From Pirellulales bacterium (GTDB lineage: Bacteria; Planctomycetota; Planctomycetia; Pirellulales; JALHPA01): DNA of 64,000 nucleotides. The DNA lies in contig JANRLT010000034.1 in assembly GCA_033762255.1 (NCBI GenBank), positions 1 to 64,000 of the forward strand, in the 5' to 3' direction. How positions within the stretch are numbered: position 1 is the first letter of the stretch; every line of letters begins with the position of its first letter. Below the pieces are notes generated by a model. The model saw only the letters and a list, made by a program, of their open reading frames with translations. It ran no database searches and was not told the DNA's origin. Below, piece after piece: positions 24,515 through 34,230 of this stretch. The position numbers and the translations under genes were made by a program.

Positions 24515-26137
24515 TCACTCTCCGCTTCTCCAGCGAAACTCAAATAACATGACGAGCGCGATCCAACAGCCGGCAATCAGGGCGGAGGTAAAACTGACAT
24601 ACAGCCAAAACGAGGCATAGCTGCCTGACAGGGAGTATTTTAGGTCGGTGGCGAGATAGGGCAATTTGAATAAAGTGGAAAAGGGACTCACGATCGAAAG
24701 CGTTTCCACGGCGTCCACTAGCGGGGTATTGGCATAAAAGCTTTGGGCAAAGAATTGCAGCGCGGGGGGAAGGCAAAACAGCACCACAATCGCCAGGTAA
24801 GAGACAATGAGGCTGGTTGCGGTCTTGCGGCAGATGACCGAAGCCAAAAGCGCCACGCTGGCTGTAGTCAGGCAGGTTAAAATGATAATCGCCGGATAAG
24901 CCAGCACGAGTTGCCAATTCTGCCAAAAATACGGTCGAAAGATCACCGCCAGCAGAAACGGCCAAAACAACAGCGCGGTCAGCGCCCCCGCGATGCGAAA
25001 TCCCGCGAATAATTTGCCCCCCAGGATTTGCAGCGAACTGAGGTTGGTCGTCAGTAGTAACTCCAGCGTTTCCCTTTCCCGTTCGCTGGTGATGGCGCCG
25101 GCGTTAAACACCGGTCCCACCAGCATATTAAACAATACCACATACGCCGCGTACCAAGCCGACAACTCCGGCACAAAGAACAGCACGCCCGCCATTAATG
25201 GAAAGGCCAACAACAGGCTGATTTGGATAACCAGCCGCAGCATTAGCGTCCCCTGAGCAAAGATTTCGCTGCGCAGTTCTTTATCGTACACCGGATTGGC
25301 GTGGTCCGGGAGCAATTGCGAGCGCTTGGGGGGCGCGATCAGGCTATCCGGAAAGCGGTCGCGGCTGATGACCATCCCCACCGCTTCGCGCAGCTCGCGT
25401 TCCTCGTCGATGACTTCCTTCCCCTCGCTTCCCACATCCGGCGGATGCAGCAGCCGCTGGCTGGTCATGGCAAACAACATCGCCGTTAATCCCAGCGAAA
25501 TCAAGGGAAAGATCGTCAGGGTAAATATCAGCCGGGCTTCGCCGTTATTGCCAAATAAATTCCACACCCCCACGCCAAAAAGCGCGAGGGGCAGGATGAG
25601 CAAGTAGGATACCACCAGGGCGGAAGACGTCCGCTGAAAAAAACTACTGCAGGCAATGCTGATCATGCCAAATAGCGTGACTGACAGGATTAACCCCAAA
25701 TACACGGTCAAGACTTCGTATAGCGACACCCCGCCTAGGGGGAGGCAAAGCATGACAATCGGCAGGGAGCTAAACAATAGCACCGCCAAATGGGCCAGTG
25801 AGGCGAACAGTTTTCCCAGGACGATCGCCTGCGGTCTCAAGGGACTGGCCAACAGCGACTCATAGGTGTGCCGTTCTTTTTCGCCGGTGATGGCCCCCGC
25901 CGCAAAGCTGGGGGACATGAGCGCGACCAGCAAATACTGGCCCAGAAAAAACAGATTAACCAGATTTTTAGCCGATTCCGGGTTATTACTGAGGTTCAGG
26001 CGGGATTCCTGGGGCCAAGCCAGGATCACCACCACGCCCAATAGCGCGTTATAGCCCAGCAGCAGCGCAAAGGAGCGCAGCGTGCGTAAATTAATCAGCA
26101 ATTCGCGCTGCAATACGGGATTATCAAGTAAAAGCAT
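24515..26137 (-). CDS. ABC-2 type transporter permease, internally duplicated
   Basis: 540 residues with about 12 predicted transmembrane segments in two halves. Each half repeats the ABC-2/NatB-like pattern. Half one begins NPVLQRELLINLRTLRSF and has SFAAGAITGEKERHTYESLL; half two begins NPVYDKELRSEIF and has NAGAITSERERETLELLLTT. The conserved G-A-I-T-x-E-(K/R)-E-R-x-T/E element after the second helix of each half is the ABC-2 family coupling region. A charged cytoplasmic linker of ~50 residues (GKEVIDEERELREAVGM) joins the halves. It should work with a separate ATP-binding subunit to export a drug, polysaccharide or lipid-type substrate, but none is encoded in this window. Inner membrane. 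Confidence 0.85.
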   Translation of the reverse strand: MLLLDNPVLQRELLINLRTLRSFALLLGYNALLGVVVILAWPQESRLNLSNNPESAKNLVNLFFLGQYLLVALMSPSFAAGAITGEKERHTYESLLASPLRPQAIVLGKLFASLAHLAVLLFSSLPIVMLCLPLGGVSLYEVLTVYLGLILSVTLFGMISIACSSFFQRTSSALVVSYLLILPLALFGVGVWNLFGNNGEARLIFTLTIFPLISLGLTAMLFAMTSQRLLHPPDVGSEGKEVIDEERELREAVGMVISRDRFPDSLIAPPKRSQLLPDHANPVYDKELRSEIFAQGTLMLRLVIQISLLLAFPLMAGVLFFVPELSAWYAAYVVLFNMLVGPVFNAGAITSERERETLELLLTTNLSSLQILGGKLFAGFRIAGALTALLFWPFLLAVIFRPYFWQNWQLVLAYPAIIILTCLTTASVALLASVICRKTATSLIVSYLAIVVLFCLPPALQFFAQSFYANTPLVDAVETLSIVSPFSTLFKLPYLATDLKYSLSGSYASFWLYVSFTSALIAGCWIALVMLFEFRWRSGE

Positions 26138-26370
26138 AACCTAAAGCCATGCAGGGGGGGCGGATATCCCGTCCGGGCCAGCGGGATGCCAGGCTTTATC
26201 GATCATAACAGACGCCGGGGAATCGCTCAAACGACGGAGAGAATTGCCAGGCGGGGTGGCCGCTCGAAAGGGAAAAAAATGCCTTGCAAGTTGGCAGGCC
26301 CGGTAAGCGGGGGTAAGATAAGAGGGTGTCGCCTGTGGCAATCATCTTTTCTTTGCGGATTGGGGCGCGT

Positions 26371-28608
26371 ATGCTTGCGCGAATTGTATCCTGCATCCAC
26401 CGCCGTGGGGCAAAAGTTGGCGGCATTTTTGTTTCTCAGCGATTATTATTTTGTTGCCTTGTTCTGTTGGCTGAGGGGCCACGGGGTTTTATCCCCGCCG
26501 ACGAACCACCGGCCGAGCAGCCCGCCGCGGCGGTAAAGGATAACCCCGCATCCAAACCCGTTGAACCCCCGCCTTCCGCTTCGCCAGCCACCCGCTGGGG
26601 AGATCTGTCGCTGCAATTGGGACATCAGGGGAATATTCTCGACTTTCAAATTACCGACGACGGCCAAACCCTGGTGACTCTGGCCACGGATGCCACCTTT
26701 ATTTTTTGGAACACAAATAATTGGGGGCAGCGAAACAGCGTCCAGGCCGGCGATCTTATTAAAAACAATCGGGAAAAACTGACGGAGGATTTTACCTTTG
26801 AACAATTCGCTCTCAGTGGCGACGGACGGACCTTGGCCACCAATGGCCCGGGAAACCAAATCCTGGTTTGGCAATTGCCCGACTGGACCTTGGCCCATAC
26901 CCTGGCCGGTCATACCGAGACTCTGACGAATTTGGCTATTTCCGCCGATGGGGGCCGTCTGGCCAGCGCGGATCAAGAAGGAGGATGCCAGATTAGCGAC
27001 CTGCGCACCGGCAAGGTTTTGCACAGTCAAAAGCTAGAACGCCAGCCGGAATTTTTATGCATTTCCGCCGATGGGAAGCGCGTGTTGTACTCTGATCCCG
27101 AACAAGATGACGCGGTTATCCAAGTCTGGAACGCCGATAATGGCAATCACGAGCAATCGCTGCATTATCACACCGAAACGGTAACCTGCGCGGCCATCAA
27201 TGCGGCGGGGACGCGGGCCATCACCGGCGGCGACGACAACCACGCGGCGGTGTGGGATCTGGCCTCGGGGGAAGTGCTGTTTGAATTGACCGATCATGTC
27301 AATGATCTGACACGGGTTGCCATTTCCCCCGATGGCCTGCGGTTTGTGACCGCCTCGCGGGATGAATCGGTGATCACCTGGAATGCCGAAGGAGCCCCCC
27401 TGACCGTCTTTGAAAAACATGCCGAACAACTGCGCGAGGTCTGCCTCGATGCCAAAAATGACCGTGTCCTAAGCCTGGGGGATGATGAGCAGTTGCGAAT
27501 CTGGAAATTTGCCAACGGCGAAGAACTCCAGGCCCTACGGCGCGGTTTGGGAACTTCCTATTTTATCGCCGTTGATCCCCTCAAACGCTGGCTGGCCACC
27601 AGCCATGGCGATGGTATTGTTCAGGTTTGGGATCTGGCCAGTGGTCAAGTCCGCCACCATTTTTCCGAAAATTCCAGCGGCACCCACGCGCTGGCCTTTA
27701 GTCCCGACGGCAACTATCTGGCGGCCGGGGATGATGATGGGCGTCTGGTTATCTGGCACACGGAAAATTGGGAGATTGTCGAATCCCGTCTCGTCGACCC
27801 GGAGGCCATCAACAGTCTGGCCTTTTCCGCCAATGGCCAGCGCCTCTTGGGCGTGGGAGGGGATACCGCCCATGTATGGGATGTGAATAGCTTTGAAATT
27901 AGCAGTACGCTCACCGCCACCGATTCCACTTTGACCGGTTCGGCCCTGACACGGGATGGCAGCCTGGCAATACTGGCGTGTCGGGGGGGAGCGTTGGGTT
28001 GGTATGATGTTAACCAAAGGGAATGGCGGCATCAGGTGGAAAAAACCGATGACGGCACGTACTCGGTGGCGTTGCATTCCGACGGACAGCAATTTGTCGT
28101 GGGATCGGACAACCACAAAGCTTGCTTGTGGAGTCTGCGGGAATGCAAGCAGATGGCCGAATTTACCGGCCATACCGATAGCGTCTATGGCGTGGCCATT
28201 CATCCGGACGGAAATGTGCTAGTCACCAGCAGCGCTGATAAAACCGCCCGGCTGTGGAATTTGCGCGAGCAAAAATGCCTGCATACCATGGCCGCCAACG
28301 AAATTCTGTATGGCATCACCTTTTCCCGCGATGGCAAACATATTTTTTGCGCGGGAGCCCAGGGCACGGGATATTGCTGGCAGGTAGAGACGGGCCGGCT
28401 CGCTTGTCGCTTTTGGCAATTAAATAAAGGAGCCGATTGGCTGGTGGTGGCCCCCAGCGGGCATTTTGATGGCTCCCCCGCGGCGCGGAAGCTGGTCATG
28501 TTTCGACCCGCCAATCAGACGGAATCCTTCCCCGGCGAGGAGGTCGCTCCCGCCGCGTATGTGCCGGGACTGTTTGCCAAGATTCTCAAGGGAGAACAAC
28601 TGCCATAA
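26371..28608 (+). CDS. secreted WD40-repeat protein
   Basis: 745 residues from the ATG at 26371, with GGGG 8 nt upstream; a GTG at 26326 is the alternative. The N-terminus has basic residues and a hydrophobic core (FVSQRLLFCCLVLLAEGPRG), then a Pro/Ala linker, pointing to export. The remainder is about 14 WD40 blades, for example DWTLAHTLAGHTETLTNLAI, GTRAITGGDDNHAAVWDLAS, DGLRFVTASRDESVITW, DGNYLAAGDDDGRLVIW and DGNVLVTSSADKTARLWN. These form probably two seven-bladed propellers. The C-terminal tail has W-L-V-V-A-P-S-G-H-F-D-G-S-P, an element that closes WD40 arrays in other bacterial proteins (often with caspase-like domains, absent here). The likely role is an extracytoplasmic protein-binding scaffold. 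Confidence 0.88.
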   Translation: MLARIVSCIHRRGAKVGGIFVSQRLLFCCLVLLAEGPRGFIPADEPPAEQPAAAVKDNPASKPVEPPPSASPATRWGDLSLQLGHQGNILDFQITDDGQTLVTLATDATFIFWNTNNWGQRNSVQAGDLIKNNREKLTEDFTFEQFALSGDGRTLATNGPGNQILVWQLPDWTLAHTLAGHTETLTNLAISADGGRLASADQEGGCQISDLRTGKVLHSQKLERQPEFLCISADGKRVLYSDPEQDDAVIQVWNADNGNHEQSLHYHTETVTCAAINAAGTRAITGGDDNHAAVWDLASGEVLFELTDHVNDLTRVAISPDGLRFVTASRDESVITWNAEGAPLTVFEKHAEQLREVCLDAKNDRVLSLGDDEQLRIWKFANGEELQALRRGLGTSYFIAVDPLKRWLATSHGDGIVQVWDLASGQVRHHFSENSSGTHALAFSPDGNYLAAGDDDGRLVIWHTENWEIVESRLVDPEAINSLAFSANGQRLLGVGGDTAHVWDVNSFEISSTLTATDSTLTGSALTRDGSLAILACRGGALGWYDVNQREWRHQVEKTDDGTYSVALHSDGQQFVVGSDNHKACLWSLRECKQMAEFTGHTDSVYGVAIHPDGNVLVTSSADKTARLWNLREQKCLHTMAANEILYGITFSRDGKHIFCAGAQGTGYCWQVETGRLACRFWQLNKGADWLVVAPSGHFDGSPAARKLVMFRPANQTESFPGEEVAPAAYVPGLFAKILKGEQLP

Positions 28609-28986
28609 GATACAAGGGGTCGATAGTTTACCGCGCCTAAAAGAGCGTTGTTCGGGCTTGAGAGCGTAACATTTGGGATGCTGTCGAATATTGACTGATA
28701 TCGAGCTGAATCGGGCCGTTGGTCCTTCTAGTATGTATTTCCCATCGACCTAGGCCGCCGCCGCGCTTACCCTCGCGGCCCATATAGAACAACATTCCCT
28801 GGCATAATAGCCGTGGTTATGGTCAACCAACAACAACCAGCATGCATGTCCGCGGTTTGAATATCAACGGTATGAATATCAACAAGCTGGCGGCTGGAGC
28901 GTAACGATAAGAACAAACGCCAGCCCCGGCGGCGCGGGCCGGGAAAGGATTTCTCCGTTTTCCCGCGCCGAATGTCCGTCATGGCA
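28609..28986. other. intergenic region containing second-family dispersed repeat
   Basis: No gene. It contains repeat copy F (28697-28790). The 28791-28986 part includes an imperfect direct repeat (GTTTGAATATCAACGGTATG, then AATATCAACAAG) and GC-rich stems just beyond the stop of the Calx-beta gene. Confidence 0.5.
28697..28790. repeat. dispersed palindromic repeat, second family, copy F
   Basis: It shares with 15034-15120 the blocks AATCGGGCCGTTGG-x-CCTT and TCGACCTAGG-C-G-C-GC-GCGCTT-CCCT, in the same order and spacing. The right arm is more decayed here. Confidence 0.5.
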
Positions 28987-31962
28987 TTAAATATTCACTA
29001 ACCGCAAATTGCGGTTTTCCCGCGCGCGGAGTTTAGTGCCATTAAGCCCGCCGTCCAGCAACCCCCGCGTGTCAAACAAGTTGTAATCGATCTGCACATC
29101 GTCGCGGATGTCCCCCAGATCCGCAAAGAAGTCGCGGATGACGTTCGCCGTGATCTGGGCCACGTCCAAGCCGCCGCCGGTTTTCAGCGTCAACTGATCG
29201 ACGGTCGAACCGCCGTTCTCGTAGATCGCGGTTCCTTGCGCGTTCACGCCGGCAATATAGCGTCCGATATAGACAAAATCCCCGCCGTCACCCGTCGTGA
29301 GCGCGACGGATTGGAAGGCAATGGAACGAGAGAACAACAGATAATCGGCCTCGCCGCCGGTGTCCGCGGTCAACGCTTGGTCAAAGATATTAACGTCCAA
29401 CGCCAGCGAATCACGCCCGCCGCCGGTGAAGAAGGAGATCTCCTTGTTAAAGCGGCTGCCATAGACCGACAGCAAATCGTTGTCCCCTCCCGTCTCGAAC
29501 ATGCTCTCTTCCCGCGCGGTTAGGTAGCCCAAAAAGACCGTATCGATATCCGCTCCGCCGCTAAAATTGGTTTCGTTGCTGATGCTCCAGTACAGATCGT
29601 AACGATTTGCCCCGTTCCCCAGGTCGATTGATTTAACGCCGTTGACCAGCGTGGTCCGTTCCCACACGGTATCGTCCCCGTCCCCGCCCAGGACCTGCAC
29701 GGGACCATTAACCGTCAAGTAACCCTGCGTGCCAAAAGCCGGGTTCGACACGTCATTATTCACCGGATTATTCGGATCCGCGCCTAGGACCAAACGGTCG
29801 TTGTCGTCCCCCAGATCGATGGTGACGCCGTCAAAGGCCAGCGGCGCGGCCAGCCACAAATCATCGTTTCCACCCAGCGTGTTGCCGACGAACGACATCG
29901 CGCCGGAGAAAGTCTGTGGCGATGGTAAACCGTTGATCAGCTTGTTCGCGGTGACGATGAATCCACTAGCTCCGTCACTCGCGACCTTGATCGTGTCGTC
30001 TTCTTCCGTGCCGGTGATGATCATCACGCCACCCAAGATTTGCACTGTGATGCCCGGCAATTGGCCGATCAAAGGTTGTGTCGTAAACATCCCGACGCTC
30101 GAGTAGGATGTCCCAGCGGGGCTTGTGGCGTAAGCGGCGAACGAAAGTTGCGTTCCGGACGGGAGTGAGCCGACGTCGATGGTGAAGATACCCGTCGTGC
30201 CGGTGGTGGCGACCTTGGTGACCGCCGGGCCGCCGATCTGCGGATTATTATTGACTGACGTGATCGCATACACGATGCCGCGTTCAGTGGTGGCCGCCGT
30301 ACCTTCACTCGTGACATTCCCCCCCAGGGTGGCGGTAGTAACTTCGATGTTGGTCGACGTGGGTGAAGTGACGGTCGGCGCCTGATCGTTGTCGTTGATC
30401 GTGCCCAACCCAGAAGCATCGGCAATTGTGACATTGACCGGCTGCGTCAACTCCAGCGTCATTGTCTCGACATCTTCGTCGAGGGGGTCATCGACGGTGT
30501 TGACCAACACGCCGATCGAGGTCTGACCGGGATTGAATGTCAGTGGGATGCTGCCCCAGCCAAAGTCGTCGTCCCGGGCCGCCGTGCCGGGCTCTGTCTG
30601 GACGAATACGCTTATTACCTTTTGGCTCGCCGCCGATAGCGAGACGTTGAAAATAAATGTGCCCCCTTCCGTCACCGTCGCGTCGGAGACCGACACCGTC
30701 GGTGGGGCGTCGTTGTCGCTGATCGTGCCCTGGCCTTGGTTGTCGGCGATCGTCGCGTTCGTAGCAGCGGACAAATTCACAAAGAACGTTTCATCAAATT
30801 CGTCGAGCGGGTCGTCAGTGATATCGACCATGAACGTTTTCATCATGTCGCCGGGCGCAAATGTCAAGGTTCCGCTCGTCTTCGTGTAATCCTCGGTGCC
30901 GACGGCGGTGCCGTTGGCGATGGCGTAATTGACCGTCACCGTTTGCCCGCTCGCGGCGGAGAGGCTGACCGTAAAGGTCGCGGCGCTGGCTCCTTCGTTC
31001 ACCGTCACGTCGTTGATCGAGATCGTAGGAATTGCAGCTGTCACATCCAAGCTGATCGAACCGCTGGCGCTGCGCATTTGCGCGTCGGTCACCGTCACGG
31101 GTAGGGTCTTTGGGCCCGCCGTGGTACTGGTGGAAACCGTTGCCAGGAAAGAATATATGCCGTCGCCGGCCGTGGCGTCGCCGTTGGTTCCGTCGTCAAA
31201 GAAGGCTTGCGTGGCGGATCCCCCGATGCTCGACAGGTCCCCGGTGACCGCCAGACCAGAACTTGCTGGATTGGCACCGGGAGAGACGCCGACCTCCAGC
31301 ACAGTGGTACTCCCCGCCTGCGCGGGGGTGGGGGTCGCATCGGTAAAATCAATCGTGGGGTTGGTCTCGATCAATGGATCAGCGATTAATTCCAGGACCC
31401 AGGGCGCCGCGGGAAAGGCTACGTTGGAGCCGATAAAAATCGTCGTGGTTCCTGTGAACGGCAGCGTAGCCGGTAGGGTAAATTGCGAATTCGTGACGTC
31501 CACCACCAGCCCACCTTGATTAAACGGCACGCTGAATCCATGGGAAAAAGTCGCGCCGCCGCTGCCGTTGAGCGTAATAACTTGGTCCCGATCTTGATTC
31601 TGAAAACCACTTCGGAAGGTATCCTCGTAGCGAAAGCGGATACCGGTGATTTCTAACCCCAACGCCACGGTCACCTCAATGGCGTCCCCGGAATCGCCGG
31701 GAGTTAACAGGGTCCCCTGCCAAACATTAATGCCCCTCCTGTCGATCGTGAAAGCCGTGGGTGTCTCCCCCGACAAGTCGGAGGATTCGGTGAAATTGAC
31801 CAGGGCCAGCATCACCCGACCCTCTAACGACTCAAACAACAACCCGCGCTTGCCCGACAGCGCGCGTTTGTCGTTGCACATGCGCCTGCGCCGCGGCGCG
31901 CGGGACTTAGTGGGTTGCGAAGGACGAGACCAGAGTTGACCGAGCGAAGGAAACAGCGACAT
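28987..31962 (-). CDS. exported Calx-beta protein with LEPR-type N-terminal motif
   Basis: 991 residues. A long basic N-terminus leads to LLFESLEGRVMLA (~41-53), the planctomycete sorting motif. Residues ~54-200 are a beta-rich N-terminal domain. At ~205-305 a Ca-dependent or adhesion-like domain contains ATAGDGIYSF. Two Calx-beta domains occupy ~310-415 (ISINDVTVNEGASAATFTVS, ending ADNQGQGTISDND) and ~418-524 (VSVSDATVTEGGTFIFNVSL, ending GLGTINDND). Calx-beta modules bind Ca2+ through the terminal D-N-D and inter-domain acids. A fibronectin-III-like stretch (~530-630, ending FAAYATSPAGTSYSS) follows. The C-terminal ~340 residues are Gly/Asp/Asn-rich, hemolysin-like but degenerate (NTLGGNDDLWLAAPL, VLGGDGDDTVWE, GGADIDTVFLGY). 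Role inferred: calcium-stabilised adhesin or matrix protein. Transcribed alone. Confidence 0.85.
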   Translation of the reverse strand: MSLFPSLGQLWSRPSQPTKSRAPRRRRMCNDKRALSGKRGLLFESLEGRVMLALVNFTESSDLSGETPTAFTIDRRGINVWQGTLLTPGDSGDAIEVTVALGLEITGIRFRYEDTFRSGFQNQDRDQVITLNGSGGATFSHGFSVPFNQGGLVVDVTNSQFTLPATLPFTGTTTIFIGSNVAFPAAPWVLELIADPLIETNPTIDFTDATPTPAQAGSTTVLEVGVSPGANPASSGLAVTGDLSSIGGSATQAFFDDGTNGDATAGDGIYSFLATVSTSTTAGPKTLPVTVTDAQMRSASGSISLDVTAAIPTISINDVTVNEGASAATFTVSLSAASGQTVTVNYAIANGTAVGTEDYTKTSGTLTFAPGDMMKTFMVDITDDPLDEFDETFFVNLSAATNATIADNQGQGTISDNDAPPTVSVSDATVTEGGTFIFNVSLSAASQKVISVFVQTEPGTAARDDDFGWGSIPLTFNPGQTSIGVLVNTVDDPLDEDVETMTLELTQPVNVTIADASGLGTINDNDQAPTVTSPTSTNIEVTTATLGGNVTSEGTAATTERGIVYAITSVNNNPQIGGPAVTKVATTGTTGIFTIDVGSLPSGTQLSFAAYATSPAGTSYSSVGMFTTQPLIGQLPGITVQILGGVMIITGTEEDDTIKVASDGASGFIVTANKLINGLPSPQTFSGAMSFVGNTLGGNDDLWLAAPLAFDGVTIDLGDDNDRLVLGADPNNPVNNDVSNPAFGTQGYLTVNGPVQVLGGDGDDTVWERTTLVNGVKSIDLGNGANRYDLYWSISNETNFSGGADIDTVFLGYLTAREESMFETGGDNDLLSVYGSRFNKEISFFTGGGRDSLALDVNIFDQALTADTGGEADYLLFSRSIAFQSVALTTGDGGDFVYIGRYIAGVNAQGTAIYENGGSTVDQLTLKTGGGLDVAQITANVIRDFFADLGDIRDDVQIDYNLFDTRGLLDGGLNGTKLRARENRNLRLVNI

Positions 31963-32871
31963 CGTGGATGGCCTTCAGTTGTGGAACTTGATGCAAGATA
32001 TTAAAGGAGTGTTGGCATGAGTTTGAAATGAGCTGAGTTTCCTCTGAGGGAGGGCTAGGCTCCCGCCAAACCGCTCTTTGATGGCCCAACGCGCGAACGT
32101 GGGTGTCAAAAAGCGTGCAATCTGAAAAGTTCTAAATTGAACTTCAGAAGCCTGCGACACGAAGCAGTCCTTGGACGCGGGAGAGATATTTTCAAGAAAA
32201 AATAGTAGCGAACTCCGTTTTTTCTGACGTTTCCCGCCCCATACCTTCTCCCGGCACAAGTGGCTATCGTAGTTTCCCAGCGTCCAGGAGTCAAATTGGA
32301 CAATCCAGGGATTTTCTTAGGATTGTCGGGGATCAGCGGCTGGGGCGGGCCGACCGTGATACGTAGGGATGGCTATGGCGAGCAGGGAACAGAGGATTCG
32401 AGAAAATTACCGCGAGGAGAACAAGTTTTTGTCATTGTTCGCCAGAACGGCTGGGCAAACTGAACCGGTGGGAATCATAAAAAGAGAGAAGAGACGAAAT
32501 CAACTTTAAATTCGTCGCCACGCTCCCGGTCGGTCCGTGGCGGGCCGCCTGGGGCACGGGAGTGCCGGGTAAGATGGCCAGAGTATGGCTGTTCGCGGGG
32601 GGCAAGGGAATGACTGTCTGAAAGAGCCGGGCAAGGGTAGGTGAAATAGGGAAAAATCGTGGGTGAGATCCAGTCGTCTGTTTCCACTCCATGAATAAAC
32701 TGGCTAGTTTCTGCTATCTTAATTTCTCCCAAAAGCTGTTTATCCCACTCTGTACAATCCGCGTACACAACTGAAATTCGCACAGGTGTTTGTCTAGAAA
32801 TAGATCATTGCCCAGGGCAGCTACCGCGGTTTAGCACCCTCCCGAAAGTGTGCCTTTTGTATTTTTCCCCC
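31963..32871. other. 900-bp region without a supported gene
   Basis: Frames of 60-100 codons exist on both strands (for example 32475-32783 minus), but none has a ribosome site, domain pattern or biased composition. The GC-rich stretch 32515-32570 can form stems. It probably holds the promoter and leader of the Calx-beta gene. I see no tRNA-like or riboswitch-like structure. Confidence 0.45.
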
Positions 32872-33885
32872 CTAAAATCCAACTTTATTCACGGCCACGC
32901 CGTCCCCCCGGTTAAACAGCCGCCGATGCGTTAAAAAATTTATCTCAAAACTAACCGACCGTACCGATCCATCGCATAACGCCGCGTGAAATACCGCCGT
33001 GTGGGCGGACCCAAATCCTAAAAACACGTTCCCCACGCTGGTGTCCTGCAGTTCCACATCGGTCTTGGGGGGGAGGTTTTGGCCGTCGCGCACCGCCCAA
33101 CGGCAGAGGTCATAATCGTCCCCGCTAAACGCGCTATGGTCATCGCTAAAGTCGGTCCCGGTTGTGTAATGGATGGGCCGCAGCGACTTTTCCCCCAGCA
33201 GATAGACGTTGGTCGTGCCGTCCAGGATATTTTTGATCCTGACTTTGCTGCGTTGATAGCTGATGCCGGTGCTCTTTTGCACCGCCGGGACAAAGCCATT
33301 CCCCCGCAATCCCTCGGACAGACTGCCCGGCCCCGCCCCCCAGGGGATAAACTGCTCTCCCGCGTTTACCGCGTAATCACACTTGTTGACCTGCACCTGA
33401 TTGGGAACGCCGTCGGCATTGTGGGCCTGAAAGCCATTGGGCTGGCCCAGATTGACCAACCGGGGGGGACGCCGTGTGGGACAGTACAAGATGGAAATCA
33501 CCGCTTGGGTGGCTTTGAGCGCGCCGGCTTTTTGGCGGGGAGTAATGGTTTGGGGGTTGGCATCCTTGGCTAATTCAAACGTGTTTTTTTCCTCAATAAA
33601 GGGCAACAGCGAAAACCCCCAGCCTCCCGGCTGCTCGAGCGCGGCCAGGTCGGGATCCCCCACCCAGTGCCAGCCCCAACCGCCGCTGGGAAAGTGCTTA
33701 TTGGCATCCAGAAAGAGCAAATTGGCCTTGGCCAGTTGGGACAGGTTATTGGTGCAGGTCGTGCGGCGGGCGGCCTCGCGCGCGGCCTGGATGGCGGGGA
33801 GCAATAGCGCCACCAAAATGCCAATAATAGCAATTACGACCAATAATTCAACCAACGTAAATCCGCGCTTCACGCCATGCCGCAT
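32872..33885 (-). CDS. DUF1559 pseudopilin-like protein (type II secretion/type IV pilin N-terminus)
   Basis: 337 residues from the ATG at 33885, fixed by AAAGGGG 7 nt upstream; the frame is open another 207 bp upstream but without coding character. It begins MRHGVKRGFTLVELLVVIAI, the prepilin peptidase site (G|FTLVE, Glu+5) and hydrophobic helix of pseudopilins, then LLPAIQAAREAARRTTCTNN, the hallmark of the planctomycete DUF1559 (SBP_bac_10-like) family. The C-terminal end has the usual HTAVFHAALCDGSVRSVSF (the D-G-S-V-R element). Planctomycetes carry many paralogues. They are presumed to be processed by a PilD-type peptidase and to sit in or on the envelope, but their function is not established. 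Monocistronic; a -10-like TATAAT lies ~90 bp upstream. Confidence 0.93.
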   Translation of the reverse strand: MRHGVKRGFTLVELLVVIAIIGILVALLLPAIQAAREAARRTTCTNNLSQLAKANLLFLDANKHFPSGGWGWHWVGDPDLAALEQPGGWGFSLLPFIEEKNTFELAKDANPQTITPRQKAGALKATQAVISILYCPTRRPPRLVNLGQPNGFQAHNADGVPNQVQVNKCDYAVNAGEQFIPWGAGPGSLSEGLRGNGFVPAVQKSTGISYQRSKVRIKNILDGTTNVYLLGEKSLRPIHYTTGTDFSDDHSAFSGDDYDLCRWAVRDGQNLPPKTDVELQDTSVGNVFLGFGSAHTAVFHAALCDGSVRSVSFEINFLTHRRLFNRGDGVAVNKVGF

Positions 33886-33975
33886 GTTGTTCCCCTTTGC
33901 CGCGCAAACGGCCTCTCCACCACCATGAAAAACCCCCACAACCCCCCGCTGACTTTTGAAGTAAGCTATCCCCTT

Positions 33976-34002
33976 ATTATAGAAGAAATCCCGGTCTGTA
34001 AA
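33976..34002 (-). promoter_or_regulatory. candidate sigma-70-type promoter of the DUF1559 gene
   Basis: On the minus strand, TTTACA (34002-33997) and TATAAT (33981-33976) are separated by 15 bp, about 85 bp upstream of the ATG at 33885. The -10 is perfect, the -35 has one mismatch, and the spacing is slightly short. The remaining part of the 345-bp divergent gap (33886-34230) shows no other clear signal. Confidence 0.4.
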
Positions 34003-34230
34003 CGGAAATTTGGCATTCAACGGCAATTTGACAACCAAACGCAGGCCAAAAAGTAAGTTTCGCAAGCACTCTGGACGTTTTACAATTGACAATCGGGGGC
34101 TGGTTCAACAGCGGGGGCAGCTTGCGAAGTTTCAGGCAGGCGTTAATATCAATGAAGGCTTAGCAACCTATCATTTGCGTCTAGGAGCTAAGTTTTTTTG
34201 CCCGCCACCGCGCCCTAACCGTACCCGCCC

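Noticed and set aside
32475-32783. 102-codon minus-strand frame in the 900-bp gap
   Set aside because: No start context, no recognisable pattern, and overlapping frames of similar quality on both strands.
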